This document shows, in pieces, positions 8,756 through 16,994 of a stretch of DNA of 64,000 bases (position 1 is the stretch's first letter; each line of letters opens with the position of its first letter). The position numbers and the translations under genes are program-made. The notes below the pieces were generated by a model. That model had not been told where the DNA came from. It was given only the letters and a program-made list of their open reading frames with translations, and searched no databases. This DNA comes from an uncultured Acetatifactor sp. GTDB lineage: Bacteria > Bacillota > Clostridia > Lachnospirales > Lachnospiraceae. The stretch covers positions 1-64,000 of the forward strand of contig CAJTZD010000007.1 of NCBI GenBank assembly GCA_910584235.1. The letters are read 5' to 3'.

Positions 8756-8937
8756 TCATTTACTATGCGACCTATTTTTCACCAAATCATACGAAAATGT
8801 CCCAGTACATAATTCTTGATTCACTCGTGGGTAACTTCGCTCTTCGTCGCCGTTAAATCTATCCACCATAAATTCCATCTCAATATCATGCTCAGCACTT
8901 AGTTTAAACAATAAACATACCGCAACTGCATATTCTC
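8756..8937 (-). pseudogene. Decayed, internally deleted copy of the rlmD 3' tail (copy 2)
   Basis: The minus strand reads AVAVCLLFKLSAEHDIEMEF, which lines up with ETVCLLSKLNVEHHIEVEV of the intact RlmD. About 90 bases later, one frame over, it ends LGHFRMIW and a stop, matching the intact last residues ALEHFRMI. The string aaatcatacgaaaatgt is identical in both. The middle of the tail is missing. It keeps both ends and the orientation of the intact tail, pointing to duplication of the rlmD 3' end by integration and later decay. Confidence 0.65.
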
Positions 8938-9018
8938 TTAAATCTTAATTTATACTGCATAATAAAAGTATGCAATAAATTTTCAAATTGAGATAACGTC
9001 TTTATTCCCCACTATGTA

Positions 9019-10605
9019 CTATTTTCGAAGCTCTATAGTTCCTCTTACTATATCTGCAATATATTTTGAGGAAATTTCATAATCTATAGAATCTGGAATT
9101 TCTTTAAACACTAATACTGATGGAAATGCCATTACTATATTATGTTTAAGATAGTTTATATGAAATATCAAAATATCCACATCTTCTTTTTCATAATACT
9201 CATAACAGAAAATCCTGTTTAGATTTTCAACATACTCCTCTTTATTTCTATTATACTCTTCTTGTGCCGTGGGTCTGTTAAATGGATTATCAGTAATCAA
9301 TGGCATACTTGGTGCTTGTAAAGGATATCCCGTATATTCAACAACAACATCATTACACTCGATTTGATACGCATATTCCAAAAATCTCATTTTCAATATT
9401 TCTTCAATAATATTACTTTCTGGAACAGCTATATCTTTTATTTTACAGATATGATTTTTCTTAATAACAATTTTTATATCAATGTCTTCATCAAATGTAT
9501 TTCCTATATTAGCCACAGTCAAATCAACCAGCCCTTGTTTATCTATCTTTTCAAAAAAAGAAATATATTCATAATAATCAACAGTAGCCCAATATAATTC
9601 CTCTATGGAACCATACCGTTTTTTCTCTTCCTCACTACCTTCAAAGTTTGTACCATTCCCTCCATAAAAAGGAACTAGTGTAGATACCCTTTTTTTAAGA
9701 TTTCCAACATTCCAAAAAGAATCTTCAATTTCAATGCCATTTTCTTTGGCGAATTTACAAATAATACTCTTTCTTCTATCGGTAATATCTGCATCCATTA
9801 TTTTCCCTATCGCAAAATCTGATTTTCCTAATAATTTATTCAAATCAGGAGCGTTAATTAATAAAGGATTCTCCTTTTTTTCAACGTTCTCTGTATTTTC
9901 CTTTTCTCTAGCATTCAGATATCCCTGCTGTAATAAAGCAATTTGGGAAATAATACTCTCTCTTTTATCCTTTACCAATTTGCACTCAGAAAAGCCAGAA
10001 TATTCCACAGCTGCACTTTCATCTTCCTCCAATGATACAGCCTTAATTTTTAGAACAGGACTTTGCTTTTTTTCGAATAGCGTTTTCTTACCTACCGCTA
10101 ACGGAAAAAAATACATTCCTAAATGATTAGTAAATAGCTGTCTCAGTTCATGCTCATTTTTTACTATAAAATAGATTCCTCTATCTTTGTATTTTTCTTT
10201 GAAAGCCTGCACCTTTTTATATTGTCCCATATCTACATTAGATGGATTTATAGGTGCATCAAGAAAATACATAAATACTTGTTTATTTGAAGACAACATT
10301 TCTTCAATCTCTTCTTCCGTTCCAGATCCGTATTTATCTGTTGGTGTGCCAAATTTAGTCCAAAATATAGCAACTGCTGCATCACACTCCCGAACGAATT
10401 GTTTATTCAACAATTCCTGTGGTTTGTCCCCAGATTGTGGATAACTATCTGTTGACCAATGCTTTGTTACAATTTCCATATTATTAATATTTCCATACAC
10501 TCTATTAAAATTATCCACACATTCCCTAATGATATCAATAAACTGATTAATATCACCTGGACATGAAATTAACAAATCATACGCAGTAATTCCCACTCTT
10601 GGCAT
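9019..10605 (-). CDS. DUF4062/TIR-like domain protein with unknown C-terminal half, candidate defence protein
   Basis: The product is 528 residues. The first 170 residues look like a DUF4062/TIR-like Rossmann-type domain: a first strand YDLLISCPGD, a conserved WSTDSYPQSGDKP, then CDAAVAIFWTKFGTPTDKYG and EEEIEEML, and a strand QVFMYFLDAP. Such domains occur in putative antiphage and nucleotide-signalling proteins. After a charged linker (about 200-250), the rest is not recognised; it has a short helical stretch, then beta-type segments (LVDLTVANIGN, DIDIKIVIKKN). The start MPRVGITAYD is fixed by AGGAGG six to seven bases upstream. It is alone between rlmD and the rlmD tail copy 2, in the most AT-rich DNA of the window. 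Function is inferred from context only. Confidence 0.6.
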   Translation of the reverse strand: MPRVGITAYDLLISCPGDINQFIDIIRECVDNFNRVYGNINNMEIVTKHWSTDSYPQSGDKPQELLNKQFVRECDAAVAIFWTKFGTPTDKYGSGTEEEIEEMLSSNKQVFMYFLDAPINPSNVDMGQYKKVQAFKEKYKDRGIYFIVKNEHELRQLFTNHLGMYFFPLAVGKKTLFEKKQSPVLKIKAVSLEEDESAAVEYSGFSECKLVKDKRESIISQIALLQQGYLNAREKENTENVEKKENPLLINAPDLNKLLGKSDFAIGKIMDADITDRRKSIICKFAKENGIEIEDSFWNVGNLKKRVSTLVPFYGGNGTNFEGSEEEKKRYGSIEELYWATVDYYEYISFFEKIDKQGLVDLTVANIGNTFDEDIDIKIVIKKNHICKIKDIAVPESNIIEEILKMRFLEYAYQIECNDVVVEYTGYPLQAPSMPLITDNPFNRPTAQEEYNRNKEEYVENLNRIFCYEYYEKEDVDILIFHINYLKHNIVMAFPSVLVFKEIPDSIDYEISSKYIADIVRGTIELRK

Positions 10606-10670
10606 AAATACTCCTCCTCTCAAAATATTATTAATCTGTTAAGTAAATTTCATATCGCAAAAAATGACGA

Positions 10671-10688
10671 TAACGCTCGAAAGCGTAA
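10671..10688 (-). terminator. Weak hairpin downstream of rlmD
   Basis: ACGCT-CGAA-AGCGT forms a five-pair stem with a four-base loop. On the minus strand a run of six T follows about six bases later. It lies 40 bases after the rlmD stop. The stem is short and the T-run is displaced, so this is tentative. Confidence 0.3.
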
Positions 10689-10724
10689 ATCTATGAAAAG
10701 CATCCCACTATTTCTAAAGACACA

Positions 10725-11009
10725 TCAAATCATACGAAAATGTTCCAATGCATCTCTTATCGCCTTTTCTTTCTCTGGCGGACATTTCGGCTGTTTGGAA
10801 TTTTTCGGTTTTGGCAGATTATAATTCACTCTCTCAACAATCCCACATTTCTGCTTTATCTGTGCAATATAGAGATTGCTTACCTTTAATCTACTATGTT
10901 TTAATACATAATCCTTGATTTCCTCATAAGTCGCCTTGCTCTCCGCAGCCGTCAAATCCATCTCATCAAGGTTAACTTCCACCTCAATATGATGCTCGAC
11001 ATTAAGTTT
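10725..11009 (-). other. Extra RlmD tail region, likely supplied by an integrated element
   Basis: This segment codes the last 94 or so residues of RlmD, from KLNVEHHIEVEV to the end. It is hydrophilic, with a helical ATYEEIKDYVLKHSRLKV, a Cys at QKCGI and a Pro/Lys-rich PKPKNSKQPKCPPEK. It lies outside the methyltransferase fold. From memory, similar tails occur on RlmD of other clostridia next to mobile elements, and rum genes are known insertion sites for streptococcal integrative conjugative elements. The tail origin is inference. Confidence 0.55.
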
Positions 11010-12563
11010 GGACAATAAACATACCGTCTCCACATGCACCGTCATCCCAAACTGGTCCACCCCCCGCACCCGTTCCACTTCATATCCGCCATCGCAGAGC
11101 ACCCTCAGGTCTCTCGCCAGGGTGGCCGGGTCGCAGCTCACATAGACCACCCGTTTCGGCGCCGCGTCCAGGATGGCACGGAGACACTCCTCATCGCAAC
11201 CTTTCCGGGGCGGGTCTACCACCACTACGTCCGGGTGCCGCCCGGCCCTGTCCCCGTCCGGAATCCTCTCCCGCACCTCCTCCGCTTTCCCCACGAAGAA
11301 CACGGCATTTTCGATGCCGTTTCCTGCCGCGTTCTCTTTGGCATCGGCAATGGCCTGGGGGACGATTTCCACTCCATAGACTTTCCTGGCGCTGCCCGCC
11401 AGGAACAGGGAAATCGTGCCGATTCCGCAGTACAGGTCCCATACCGTCTCCCGCCCGGTGAGGCCCGCATATTCCAGCGCCAAGCTGTAGAGTTTTTCCG
11501 TCTGGATGGGATTTACCTGATAGAAAGACAGCGGTGAAATGCAAAAGGTCAGTTCCCGCCCTGTGTAAGGCCAACTCGGGCGCTCCGTGTCCCGGACGCG
11601 TATGGTATCTGCAATCACGTCCTTGCCCCATATGGTATGTATCTCCTGCCCCATGATCACATTGGTCCTCTCGGTCTGGATGCTTACGGAAATACTGGTC
11701 ATTCCCTTTATTTCGGAAAGCTTCGCCATAAGTTCTTTCTGTTGTGGCAGAAATGCTTCCCTCCATGTCCCCTTTGTGGATGCCGCATGGCTGTCTCCTG
11801 AATTCCTCTTTTCCGGCGCCGCATATCTGCTCTCTCCGTCAGTCTTTCTGCCGGAATGCGTAGCACAGGCCTTATTTTCTGACACTCCTGTCATCTTTTT
11901 ATTGATGACCAGACACACCATAATCTCCCCGCTGACAAAGCCCTTGCGGATCAGCACATGCCGCACCAGTCCGGTCCCGGTCTTCTCATCATAGGCGCTG
12001 ACCTTGTTCTCACGCATGTAATCCAGCACGCAGTTCATGATATCCCTATACTCCTCAGGCCCCAGCAGGCAGTCCGTATTGGCAATGATGTCATGGGTCC
12101 TCCCGGCGTAAAATCCGGCGATCACATTTCCCGCCCTGTCCGTGCCCACAGGATACTGGGCCTTGTTCCGGTATCGAATCGGCTCCTCCATTCCCACGAT
12201 GGGCTCCATACGCTCGTCCACGTACTCGGGCGCAAAGCCGCCGATCCGTATCAGGCTGTTCCGAATCTTGTCCTGTTTGAAAGCCAGCTGTCTCTCATAG
12301 GAGAGCGCCTGCAGCTGACATCCGCCGCATTGTCTGTGGCAGGGGCATTGGGGTTCTGTACGAAAAGGAGAAGGCTCAATTACCTTCTCCAGCCGTGCAT
12401 AAGCATAATTCTTTTTGACCTTTACAATCCTTGCCTCCACCCTGTCTCCCACAATGGCGTCCTTTACAAACAGGGTGAAGCCCTCTGCCTTGCCTATTCC
12501 GAAGCCCTCGGTTCCCATATCTTCAATGCGTAGTTCCAGGAGTTCGTTTTTTTGATATATCAT
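10725..12563 (-). CDS. rlmD: 23S rRNA (uracil-5)-methyltransferase RlmD/RumA with an extra C-terminal tail
   Basis: Transfers methyl from SAM to C5 of a uracil in 23S rRNA (U1939 in E. coli numbering for RlmD). The 612 residues show an N-terminal TRAM domain (about 1-60), an iron-sulfur cysteine group at C73, C75, C79 and C82, SAM motif VWDLYCGIGT near 375, DPPRKGC, and catalytic Cys near 474 in VSCDPATL. There is a low-complexity insertion at about 225-268 (Ser/Gly/Arg/Cys-rich). The normal enzyme ends near HVETVCLLS; here 94 more residues follow, ending ALEHFRMI. Two decayed copies of that tail lie downstream. It follows the flavodiiron gene by 80 bases and may be co-transcribed. Methyltransferase activity should be intact. 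Confidence 0.9.
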   Translation of the reverse strand: MIYQKNELLELRIEDMGTEGFGIGKAEGFTLFVKDAIVGDRVEARIVKVKKNYAYARLEKVIEPSPFRTEPQCPCHRQCGGCQLQALSYERQLAFKQDKIRNSLIRIGGFAPEYVDERMEPIVGMEEPIRYRNKAQYPVGTDRAGNVIAGFYAGRTHDIIANTDCLLGPEEYRDIMNCVLDYMRENKVSAYDEKTGTGLVRHVLIRKGFVSGEIMVCLVINKKMTGVSENKACATHSGRKTDGESRYAAPEKRNSGDSHAASTKGTWREAFLPQQKELMAKLSEIKGMTSISVSIQTERTNVIMGQEIHTIWGKDVIADTIRVRDTERPSWPYTGRELTFCISPLSFYQVNPIQTEKLYSLALEYAGLTGRETVWDLYCGIGTISLFLAGSARKVYGVEIVPQAIADAKENAAGNGIENAVFFVGKAEEVRERIPDGDRAGRHPDVVVVDPPRKGCDEECLRAILDAAPKRVVYVSCDPATLARDLRVLCDGGYEVERVRGVDQFGMTVHVETVCLLSKLNVEHHIEVEVNLDEMDLTAAESKATYEEIKDYVLKHSRLKVSNLYIAQIKQKCGIVERVNYNLPKPKNSKQPKCPPEKEKAIRDALEHFRMI

Positions 12564-12643
12564 ATCTGTTTTCCCGCTATCTTTTTATTGTCAGCCTGTA
12601 TGTTCATCGCTCTGGCAGCGTCCCGGGCCGTCTCCCGGCCCTC

Positions 12644-13792
12644 CTACGCCAGTTCCGCCGCCAGCGCTTTCAGCTTTTCCCGGCTCTCCGGCTTCATGGC
12701 GGACAAGAGCGTCACGGTATTCTCCGCAAACGTAATTTCCTTGCCGGTCTCAAGCTTTCCCCGCATCACTTTCGCCGCAACAGGCGCCCAGGAACCGTTC
12801 TCAATAAGTCCCACGGTGCGCTTCTGGTAACTGTGCTCCGCAAGTCTGGTGATGAAGTCATTCATAAAAGGATTGATGCTCATATTGTAGGTGTTGCAGG
12901 CCAGCACCAGCTTGCTGTAGCGGAACGCATCCGCCAGCGCTGCCGCCATGTCGTCTCTTGCCAGGTCGTAGACCGCTACCGCCGCGCCTTTCTCCCGAAG
13001 CGCCTCCGCCAGGTACAGCGCCGCTTCTTTGGTATGTCCATACGCAGAGGCGTAAGCCACCACCACGCCCTCCGTCTCCGCACGATAGGAGGACCAGGTA
13101 TCATACAGTCCCATGTAATAGCTCAGGTTCTCTTCCAGCACAGGTCCATGCAGCGGACAGATCTTCTGAATGTCCAGCGCCGCAGCCTTTTTCAGCACAT
13201 TCTGCACCTGCATTCCGTACTTTCCTACGATACCGATATAGTACCGTCTGGCCTCGTCCGCCCAGTCCTCATCAACGTCCAGGGCGCCGAACTTGCCGAA
13301 CCCGTCCGCCGAGAACAGCACCTTGTCTTTGGCGTCATAGGTCATCATGACCTCCGGCCAGTGTACCATGGGCGCGCAGACAAATGTCAGCTTATGAGCG
13401 CCCAGGTCCAGCTCCCCTCCGTCTGCCACGGGCATCTGCTTCAACTCCGGCTCCAGCTCAAAGAACTGGCTCATCATCTTAAGCGCCTGAGCAGTGGCCA
13501 CCACCCGGACTTCCGGATACTTTGCCAGGAAAAGCGGGATATTGGCCGAGTGATCCGGTTCCATATGCTGGATGATGAGATAATCCGGCCTGCGCCCCGA
13601 AAGGGCTTTTTCCAGCTGCTCCATCCACTGCTGCCCAAAGCTTTCGTCCACCGTATCCATCACCGCAACGCGCTCATCCAATATCACATAGGAATTATAA
13701 GACATCCCGCCGGGAACCTGGTATTGTCCCTCAAACAAATCCACCTCATGGTCATTGACCCCTGCATATAAGATATCCTCTGTCACTTTCAT
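12644..13792 (-). CDS. FprA-family A-type flavoprotein (flavodiiron protein)
   Basis: Cytoplasmic flavodiiron protein that reduces O2 to water, and/or NO, in anaerobes. The 382 residues comprise an N-terminal metallo-beta-lactamase-like di-iron domain with HMEPDHS near 79 and a later VHWPEVMM, followed by a C-terminal flavodoxin domain with VVVAYASAYGHT and an NTYNMSINPF loop. The length is standard for a class A protein without an added rubredoxin. It has an AGGACGG site before the ATG. It lies between yhaM and rlmD in a same-strand run, possibly as part of an oxidative-stress operon, but this is only positional. I cannot tell O2 from NO preference by sequence. Confidence 0.92.
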   Translation of the reverse strand: MKVTEDILYAGVNDHEVDLFEGQYQVPGGMSYNSYVILDERVAVMDTVDESFGQQWMEQLEKALSGRRPDYLIIQHMEPDHSANIPLFLAKYPEVRVVATAQALKMMSQFFELEPELKQMPVADGGELDLGAHKLTFVCAPMVHWPEVMMTYDAKDKVLFSADGFGKFGALDVDEDWADEARRYYIGIVGKYGMQVQNVLKKAAALDIQKICPLHGPVLEENLSYYMGLYDTWSSYRAETEGVVVAYASAYGHTKEAALYLAEALREKGAAVAVYDLARDDMAAALADAFRYSKLVLACNTYNMSINPFMNDFITRLAEHSYQKRTVGLIENGSWAPVAAKVMRGKLETGKEITFAENTVTLLSAMKPESREKLKALAAELA

Positions 13793-14013
13793 CTTGCCGT
13801 CCTGCCTTTCTTTCCTCTTCTCTCATTTTTATACCCCTATGCCCGCCCTCGGCAAGGCGTACCAGTCAGATTATACCCCCTGCGCTCTTTGGCGTGCATA
13901 CCAATCAATACTCGCCCTTTGATGACAGACCGCCAGGTCTGGCATTGAAAGGAACTTTGAAACTTTTTGCCCGCTTCCTGTCATGCCCTATACAATGGCA
14001 TTCATAGTACTTT

Positions 14014-14060
14014 CCGCTCGTGAGCCGGGTGATTTGGCAAACTTTAACGGCCGTCAGTAT
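14014..14060 (+). repeat. Dispersed intergenic repeat, copy C (right half)
   Basis: The string from cgctcgtgagccgggtgat to the cgtcagtata that ends it matches copy B near 52360-52400 at most positions. It ends inside the final codons of yhaM, so the last residues YTDGR and the stop come from the repeat. The left half at 13908-13945 is at best weakly similar to the other copies. Confidence 0.55.
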
Positions 14061-15003
14061 AGCTTCTGGTGGCCCGCAGATTCGACTCGAACAGCCTGTT
14101 ATATCCAAGCCACCCCTGGTTGCCGCTGTTATTCTCCAGTATCTCCTTAAAGGTCTCCAGCTTTGCGTCTGTATCATCCGCGTAGTTCAGCGCCAGGGCC
14201 TCTATCAGCGCCGGAATCTTCGGGGAGCCGTACTCATATTTTCCATGGTGGGCCAGGATGCAGTGCTGCACCTGTGTCAGCAGTCCATGGGGAAAATTGA
14301 CAATGGTTCCCGCCCTCTCCGCTACCATCTGGGAGCCCATCACAATATGCCCCAGCAGCTGTCCGTCATCGGTGTAGTCATTTTCCGGAAAAAGCGAAAT
14401 CTCCTTTACTTTGCCGATGTCATGGCACATGGCGGCCGTCAGCAGCAGATCCCTGTTCAGAATCGGATAGGCACTGCAGTAATAATCACACAGCTTCGTC
14501 ACACTTAAAGTATGCTCCAATAAGCCGCCCACAAATCCGTGATGAACCGTTTTTGCGGCGGAAGACTGCCGGAATTTTTTGACAAATTCCTCATCTTCCT
14601 CAAAAAAGGCTTCCAGCAGCTTTTTCAGATAGGGATTTTGAATGCTTTCAATGTACTCCAAAAGCTCCAGATACATCGTATCATTGTCCTTTGCGCTCAC
14701 CGGCAGATAATCCGCCGGGTTATACTCTCCCTCCCTGCAGACCCGGATTCTCTTGACGCTGACCTGGAGCGTGCCCTGGAAATTATTCACATCGCCGTAA
14801 ACTTCTATATAATCCAGCGTGTCGTAATCCCCGATGCCCGGGTTGCCCGGCTCCCATACCTTTGCGTCAATGGTGCCCGTCTTGTCCTGCAGTATCACAT
14901 TTTCATACGCTTTCCCGTTCTTGGTCACCGCCGCCTGTTTGTGCTTACAGAGGTAGATGTCAAAAACTCTGTCCCCTTCTTTCAAATCCCTGATAAATTT
15001 CAT
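14044..15003 (-). CDS. yhaM: 3'-5' exoribonuclease YhaM family (OB fold plus HD domain)
   Basis: Degrades RNA (and in some members DNA) from the 3' end in the cytoplasm. Of 319 residues, the first 100 form an OB-type domain (ITKNGKAYENVILQDKTGTIDAKVW region), and the HD phosphohydrolase domain follows, with HHGFVGGLLEHT, the metal-binding CHDIGK near 190 and HHGKYEYGSP. Its ATG directly follows the stop (TAGATG) of the HtrA-like gene, with GGGAGGAG upstream, so translation is probably coupled. The last codons lie in a dispersed repeat (copy C), so the C-terminus may differ from relatives. The functional core is complete. Confidence 0.9.
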   Translation of the reverse strand: MKFIRDLKEGDRVFDIYLCKHKQAAVTKNGKAYENVILQDKTGTIDAKVWEPGNPGIGDYDTLDYIEVYGDVNNFQGTLQVSVKRIRVCREGEYNPADYLPVSAKDNDTMYLELLEYIESIQNPYLKKLLEAFFEEDEEFVKKFRQSSAAKTVHHGFVGGLLEHTLSVTKLCDYYCSAYPILNRDLLLTAAMCHDIGKVKEISLFPENDYTDDGQLLGHIVMGSQMVAERAGTIVNFPHGLLTQVQHCILAHHGKYEYGSPKIPALIEALALNYADDTDAKLETFKEILENNSGNQGWLGYNRLFESNLRATRSYTDGR

Positions 15004-16614
15004 CTATCTGACTCCTCCCAATTCAATCTCGAATTTCATTTCCCGGTATTCCTCCTGGGCCTGCCGCTTGACGGTTACTTCCACGGTCTCTCCCGGCTCA
15101 TGGTTCATCAGCGCATTGCTGTATTCCATATAGTTTGACACGTTTCTCTCCCCTACGGCCACGATCACGTCCCCCCGCTGAATGCCCGCACGCATGGCAG
15201 GGGAGTCCATGTCGAATTCCTCCACATAGGCTCCAAAGGGAATCCCCAGCTCCAGGTTTGCCTCCTGGGGTACATCCGCGCCCTTGATGCCCAGATAGGG
15301 AATCTGAGCGGCATTGGACATTTTTTCTACGGTTTTTTGCAAATCCGTAATGCCATAGGCCGTAATCACGTTTTTCATATCGGAACCCGTCTTGCGGTTG
15401 GTAATGATTCCGATCAGCCGGCCCTGCAGGTCAAACAGGACGCCGGAGCCGTTCTGGCTGCCGTTGATATCCGTCAGAAGTACTCTATAATTTCTGTCCG
15501 ACGTGGATATGGTAAGATTTGATGCCGTTATCATGCCATAGCTTACGGAGTTGCTGGTGCCCATGGGGCTGCCGATGGCAATGACAGGGGTCCCTATCAG
15601 GGACTTCGTATTGGAATAGCCGAACTTTACGATGGGAAGCCTCTCTTCCTCAGAGTCCGCCGGATTTTCCGGGCCCGGCGTCTCCGGGCTTTCTCCGTCC
15701 TGTCCCTGGGGGGCTGATCCCTGATTGCCCGGCCCCTGCATTCCGGAGTTCTCCGGATCCGGCTCTCCCTGGCTTCCCGGCTCCGGGTTTTCCCGCTTTT
15801 CCGGTGTTCCCGAATCCTGCGCATTCTGCCCCTCCCGGATGTCTCCCGTGTTCCCTCTTACTTTATCGGAGAGTTTCTCCAGCGGTACAGCCAGCACAGC
15901 CAGGTTGGTGGCCTCGTTATACTGCTTTAGCTGCGCCTCCGTCCTGGACTCGTCGTAAAAGGTCAGCAGCAGCTTTTCCGCGGATCTCAGCGCCGTGTAA
16001 TCTGTCAGGATCAGCAGTTCCATACCGTTCTCGGAAATAATGACCCCTGAGCATTGGTTTTCCCGCTCCTGCACGCTGTTGAACCAGTCGATATTGGAGG
16101 TCACGGCCGTGACTGTGACAATATAACGGCTCAGTTCATTTCCGTATTCGTGCAGGGCTCCGTACAATTGTTTATAATGATCCAGATCAAAGGTTACCTG
16201 AGACAGGATATCCTGAATCTGCTCCTCCCCCAGCCGCACCTCCTCTTCCTCCCCCGCTTCCGGGTCCGGGCTTCGGGCAGGCTCCGGGGTGGGCGTAGGG
16301 GCAGGTTCCGGACTTTCCGTAGGAAGATTCTCCGCCAGCATCTCCTCAGGCAGCATTTCTTCCTTATCCTCCGGGAATTCCACAGTCTGTATCTGTGGTT
16401 CTTCCTTGGGGTAGAGCCAGTTGCTGATCACAGGCTCCAGCACCAGGAACGTGACGCAGGCCACCATTCCGAAAATCACCGCCATAGAGACTGTAATGAT
16501 GGTACGGCGGATCAGTTTTTTCTTATTGACCGGTTTTTCTTTGATTTTTTCTATGAGAAAGTCTTTCTGTTCGTCAGAAAAATCATTCCCCTCTTTCTGC
16601 TCCAGATCCGGCAT
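15004..16614 (-). CDS. Membrane-anchored HtrA/S1C-like protein with PDZ domain, probably not proteolytic
   Basis: 536 residues from MPDLEQKEGN, chosen for the AAAGGAG five bases upstream; the reading stays open to 16812 but has no site there. A transmembrane helix lies at about 38-62, then an acidic Pro-rich linker (about 70-130), an S1C/trypsin-like domain broken by a long Gly/Pro/Glu-rich insert, and a PDZ domain near the end (GIKGADVPQEANLELGIPFG, PAMRAGIQRGDVIVAV). Where active members have a TNHVV-type His, this has ILTDYTAL; the DLAV Asp position reads NLAV; a Ser remains in NGSGVLFD. The triad therefore seems incomplete and the protein may be a sensor or scaffold. It is upstream of yhaM, with stop and start codons adjoining. 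Confidence 0.75.
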   Translation of the reverse strand: MPDLEQKEGNDFSDEQKDFLIEKIKEKPVNKKKLIRRTIITVSMAVIFGMVACVTFLVLEPVISNWLYPKEEPQIQTVEFPEDKEEMLPEEMLAENLPTESPEPAPTPTPEPARSPDPEAGEEEEVRLGEEQIQDILSQVTFDLDHYKQLYGALHEYGNELSRYIVTVTAVTSNIDWFNSVQERENQCSGVIISENGMELLILTDYTALRSAEKLLLTFYDESRTEAQLKQYNEATNLAVLAVPLEKLSDKVRGNTGDIREGQNAQDSGTPEKRENPEPGSQGEPDPENSGMQGPGNQGSAPQGQDGESPETPGPENPADSEEERLPIVKFGYSNTKSLIGTPVIAIGSPMGTSNSVSYGMITASNLTISTSDRNYRVLLTDINGSQNGSGVLFDLQGRLIGIITNRKTGSDMKNVITAYGITDLQKTVEKMSNAAQIPYLGIKGADVPQEANLELGIPFGAYVEEFDMDSPAMRAGIQRGDVIVAVGERNVSNYMEYSNALMNHEPGETVEVTVKRQAQEEYREMKFEIELGGVR

Positions 16615-16640
16615 TTGCACTCCTTTCGCACTTCCAGACA

Positions 16641-16813
16641 TGCCGCTTAAAGCGGCACAAACAATCAATAAACTGGTGCAAGTCCGTAAGAATGCCTGCA
16701 CAAAGCGAAACTTGTTCGCCTGGGCATTCTTCTGTGTGCAATTTAGATTTTCAAGCGCCATGCTCCTGGCGCTTTCGGCTGTGTACTTTACCGTCTTGGA
16801 AAATCTTTGCACA
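16641..16813. other. Structured intergenic region, possible ncRNA or leader
   Basis: Several nested inverted repeats: TGCCGCT/AGCGGCA at 16641-16657; AGAATGCC 16689-16696 with GGCATTCT 16723-16730; AGCGCCA 16754-16760 with TGGCGCT 16767-16773; and an outer stem, 16735-16752 with 16799-16813, of TGTGCAA and AGATTTTC. It lies just upstream of the HtrA-like gene and next to repeat copy A. The strand is unknown. I do not recognise the RNA family. Confidence 0.45.
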
Positions 16814-16822
16814 CTTAGAACC

Positions 16823-16848
16823 AGCCGCCTCCGGTAACCGGGGCGGCT
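16823..16848. terminator. Strong GC-rich hairpin after the HAD gene
   Basis: AGCCGCC-TCCGG-TAA-CCGG-GGCGGCT forms a long GC stem. On the plus strand it is followed by TTTAT; on the minus strand the following bases are GGTTCT, without a T-run. It may end transcription of the HAD gene or belong to the adjoining repeat. Confidence 0.35.
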
Positions 16849-16850
16849 TT

Positions 16851-16912
16851 ATACTCACGGGCGATAAAGTCTGCCGCCAGTTTATAGCATCCAACGCTCG
16901 TAAGGCAGGTGT
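16851..16912 (+). repeat. Dispersed intergenic repeat, copy A
   Basis: It begins tactcacgggcgataaagt and matches copy B (52310-52400) closely over the first 60 or so bases, including the block ggtttatagcatc in B against agtttatagcatc here. The start (TACTCACGRGCG) and middle (CGCTCGTRAG) are inverted relative to each other, so it can fold as a hairpin. It is next to the structured region 16641-16813 and may be part of the same element. Confidence 0.6.
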
Positions 16913-16994
16913 CAATGGAAGAGAGGCATTCATCCATGTCTCTAAGTATACAAAAATATGGAAAAAAAGTAAAGTTATCTGCCAACAGAATTTT

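Noticed and set aside
16615..16812. 66-codon N-terminal extension of the HtrA-like protein
   Set aside because: The AAAGGAG site and ATG at 16614 fit well; the extension reads through structured non-coding DNA.
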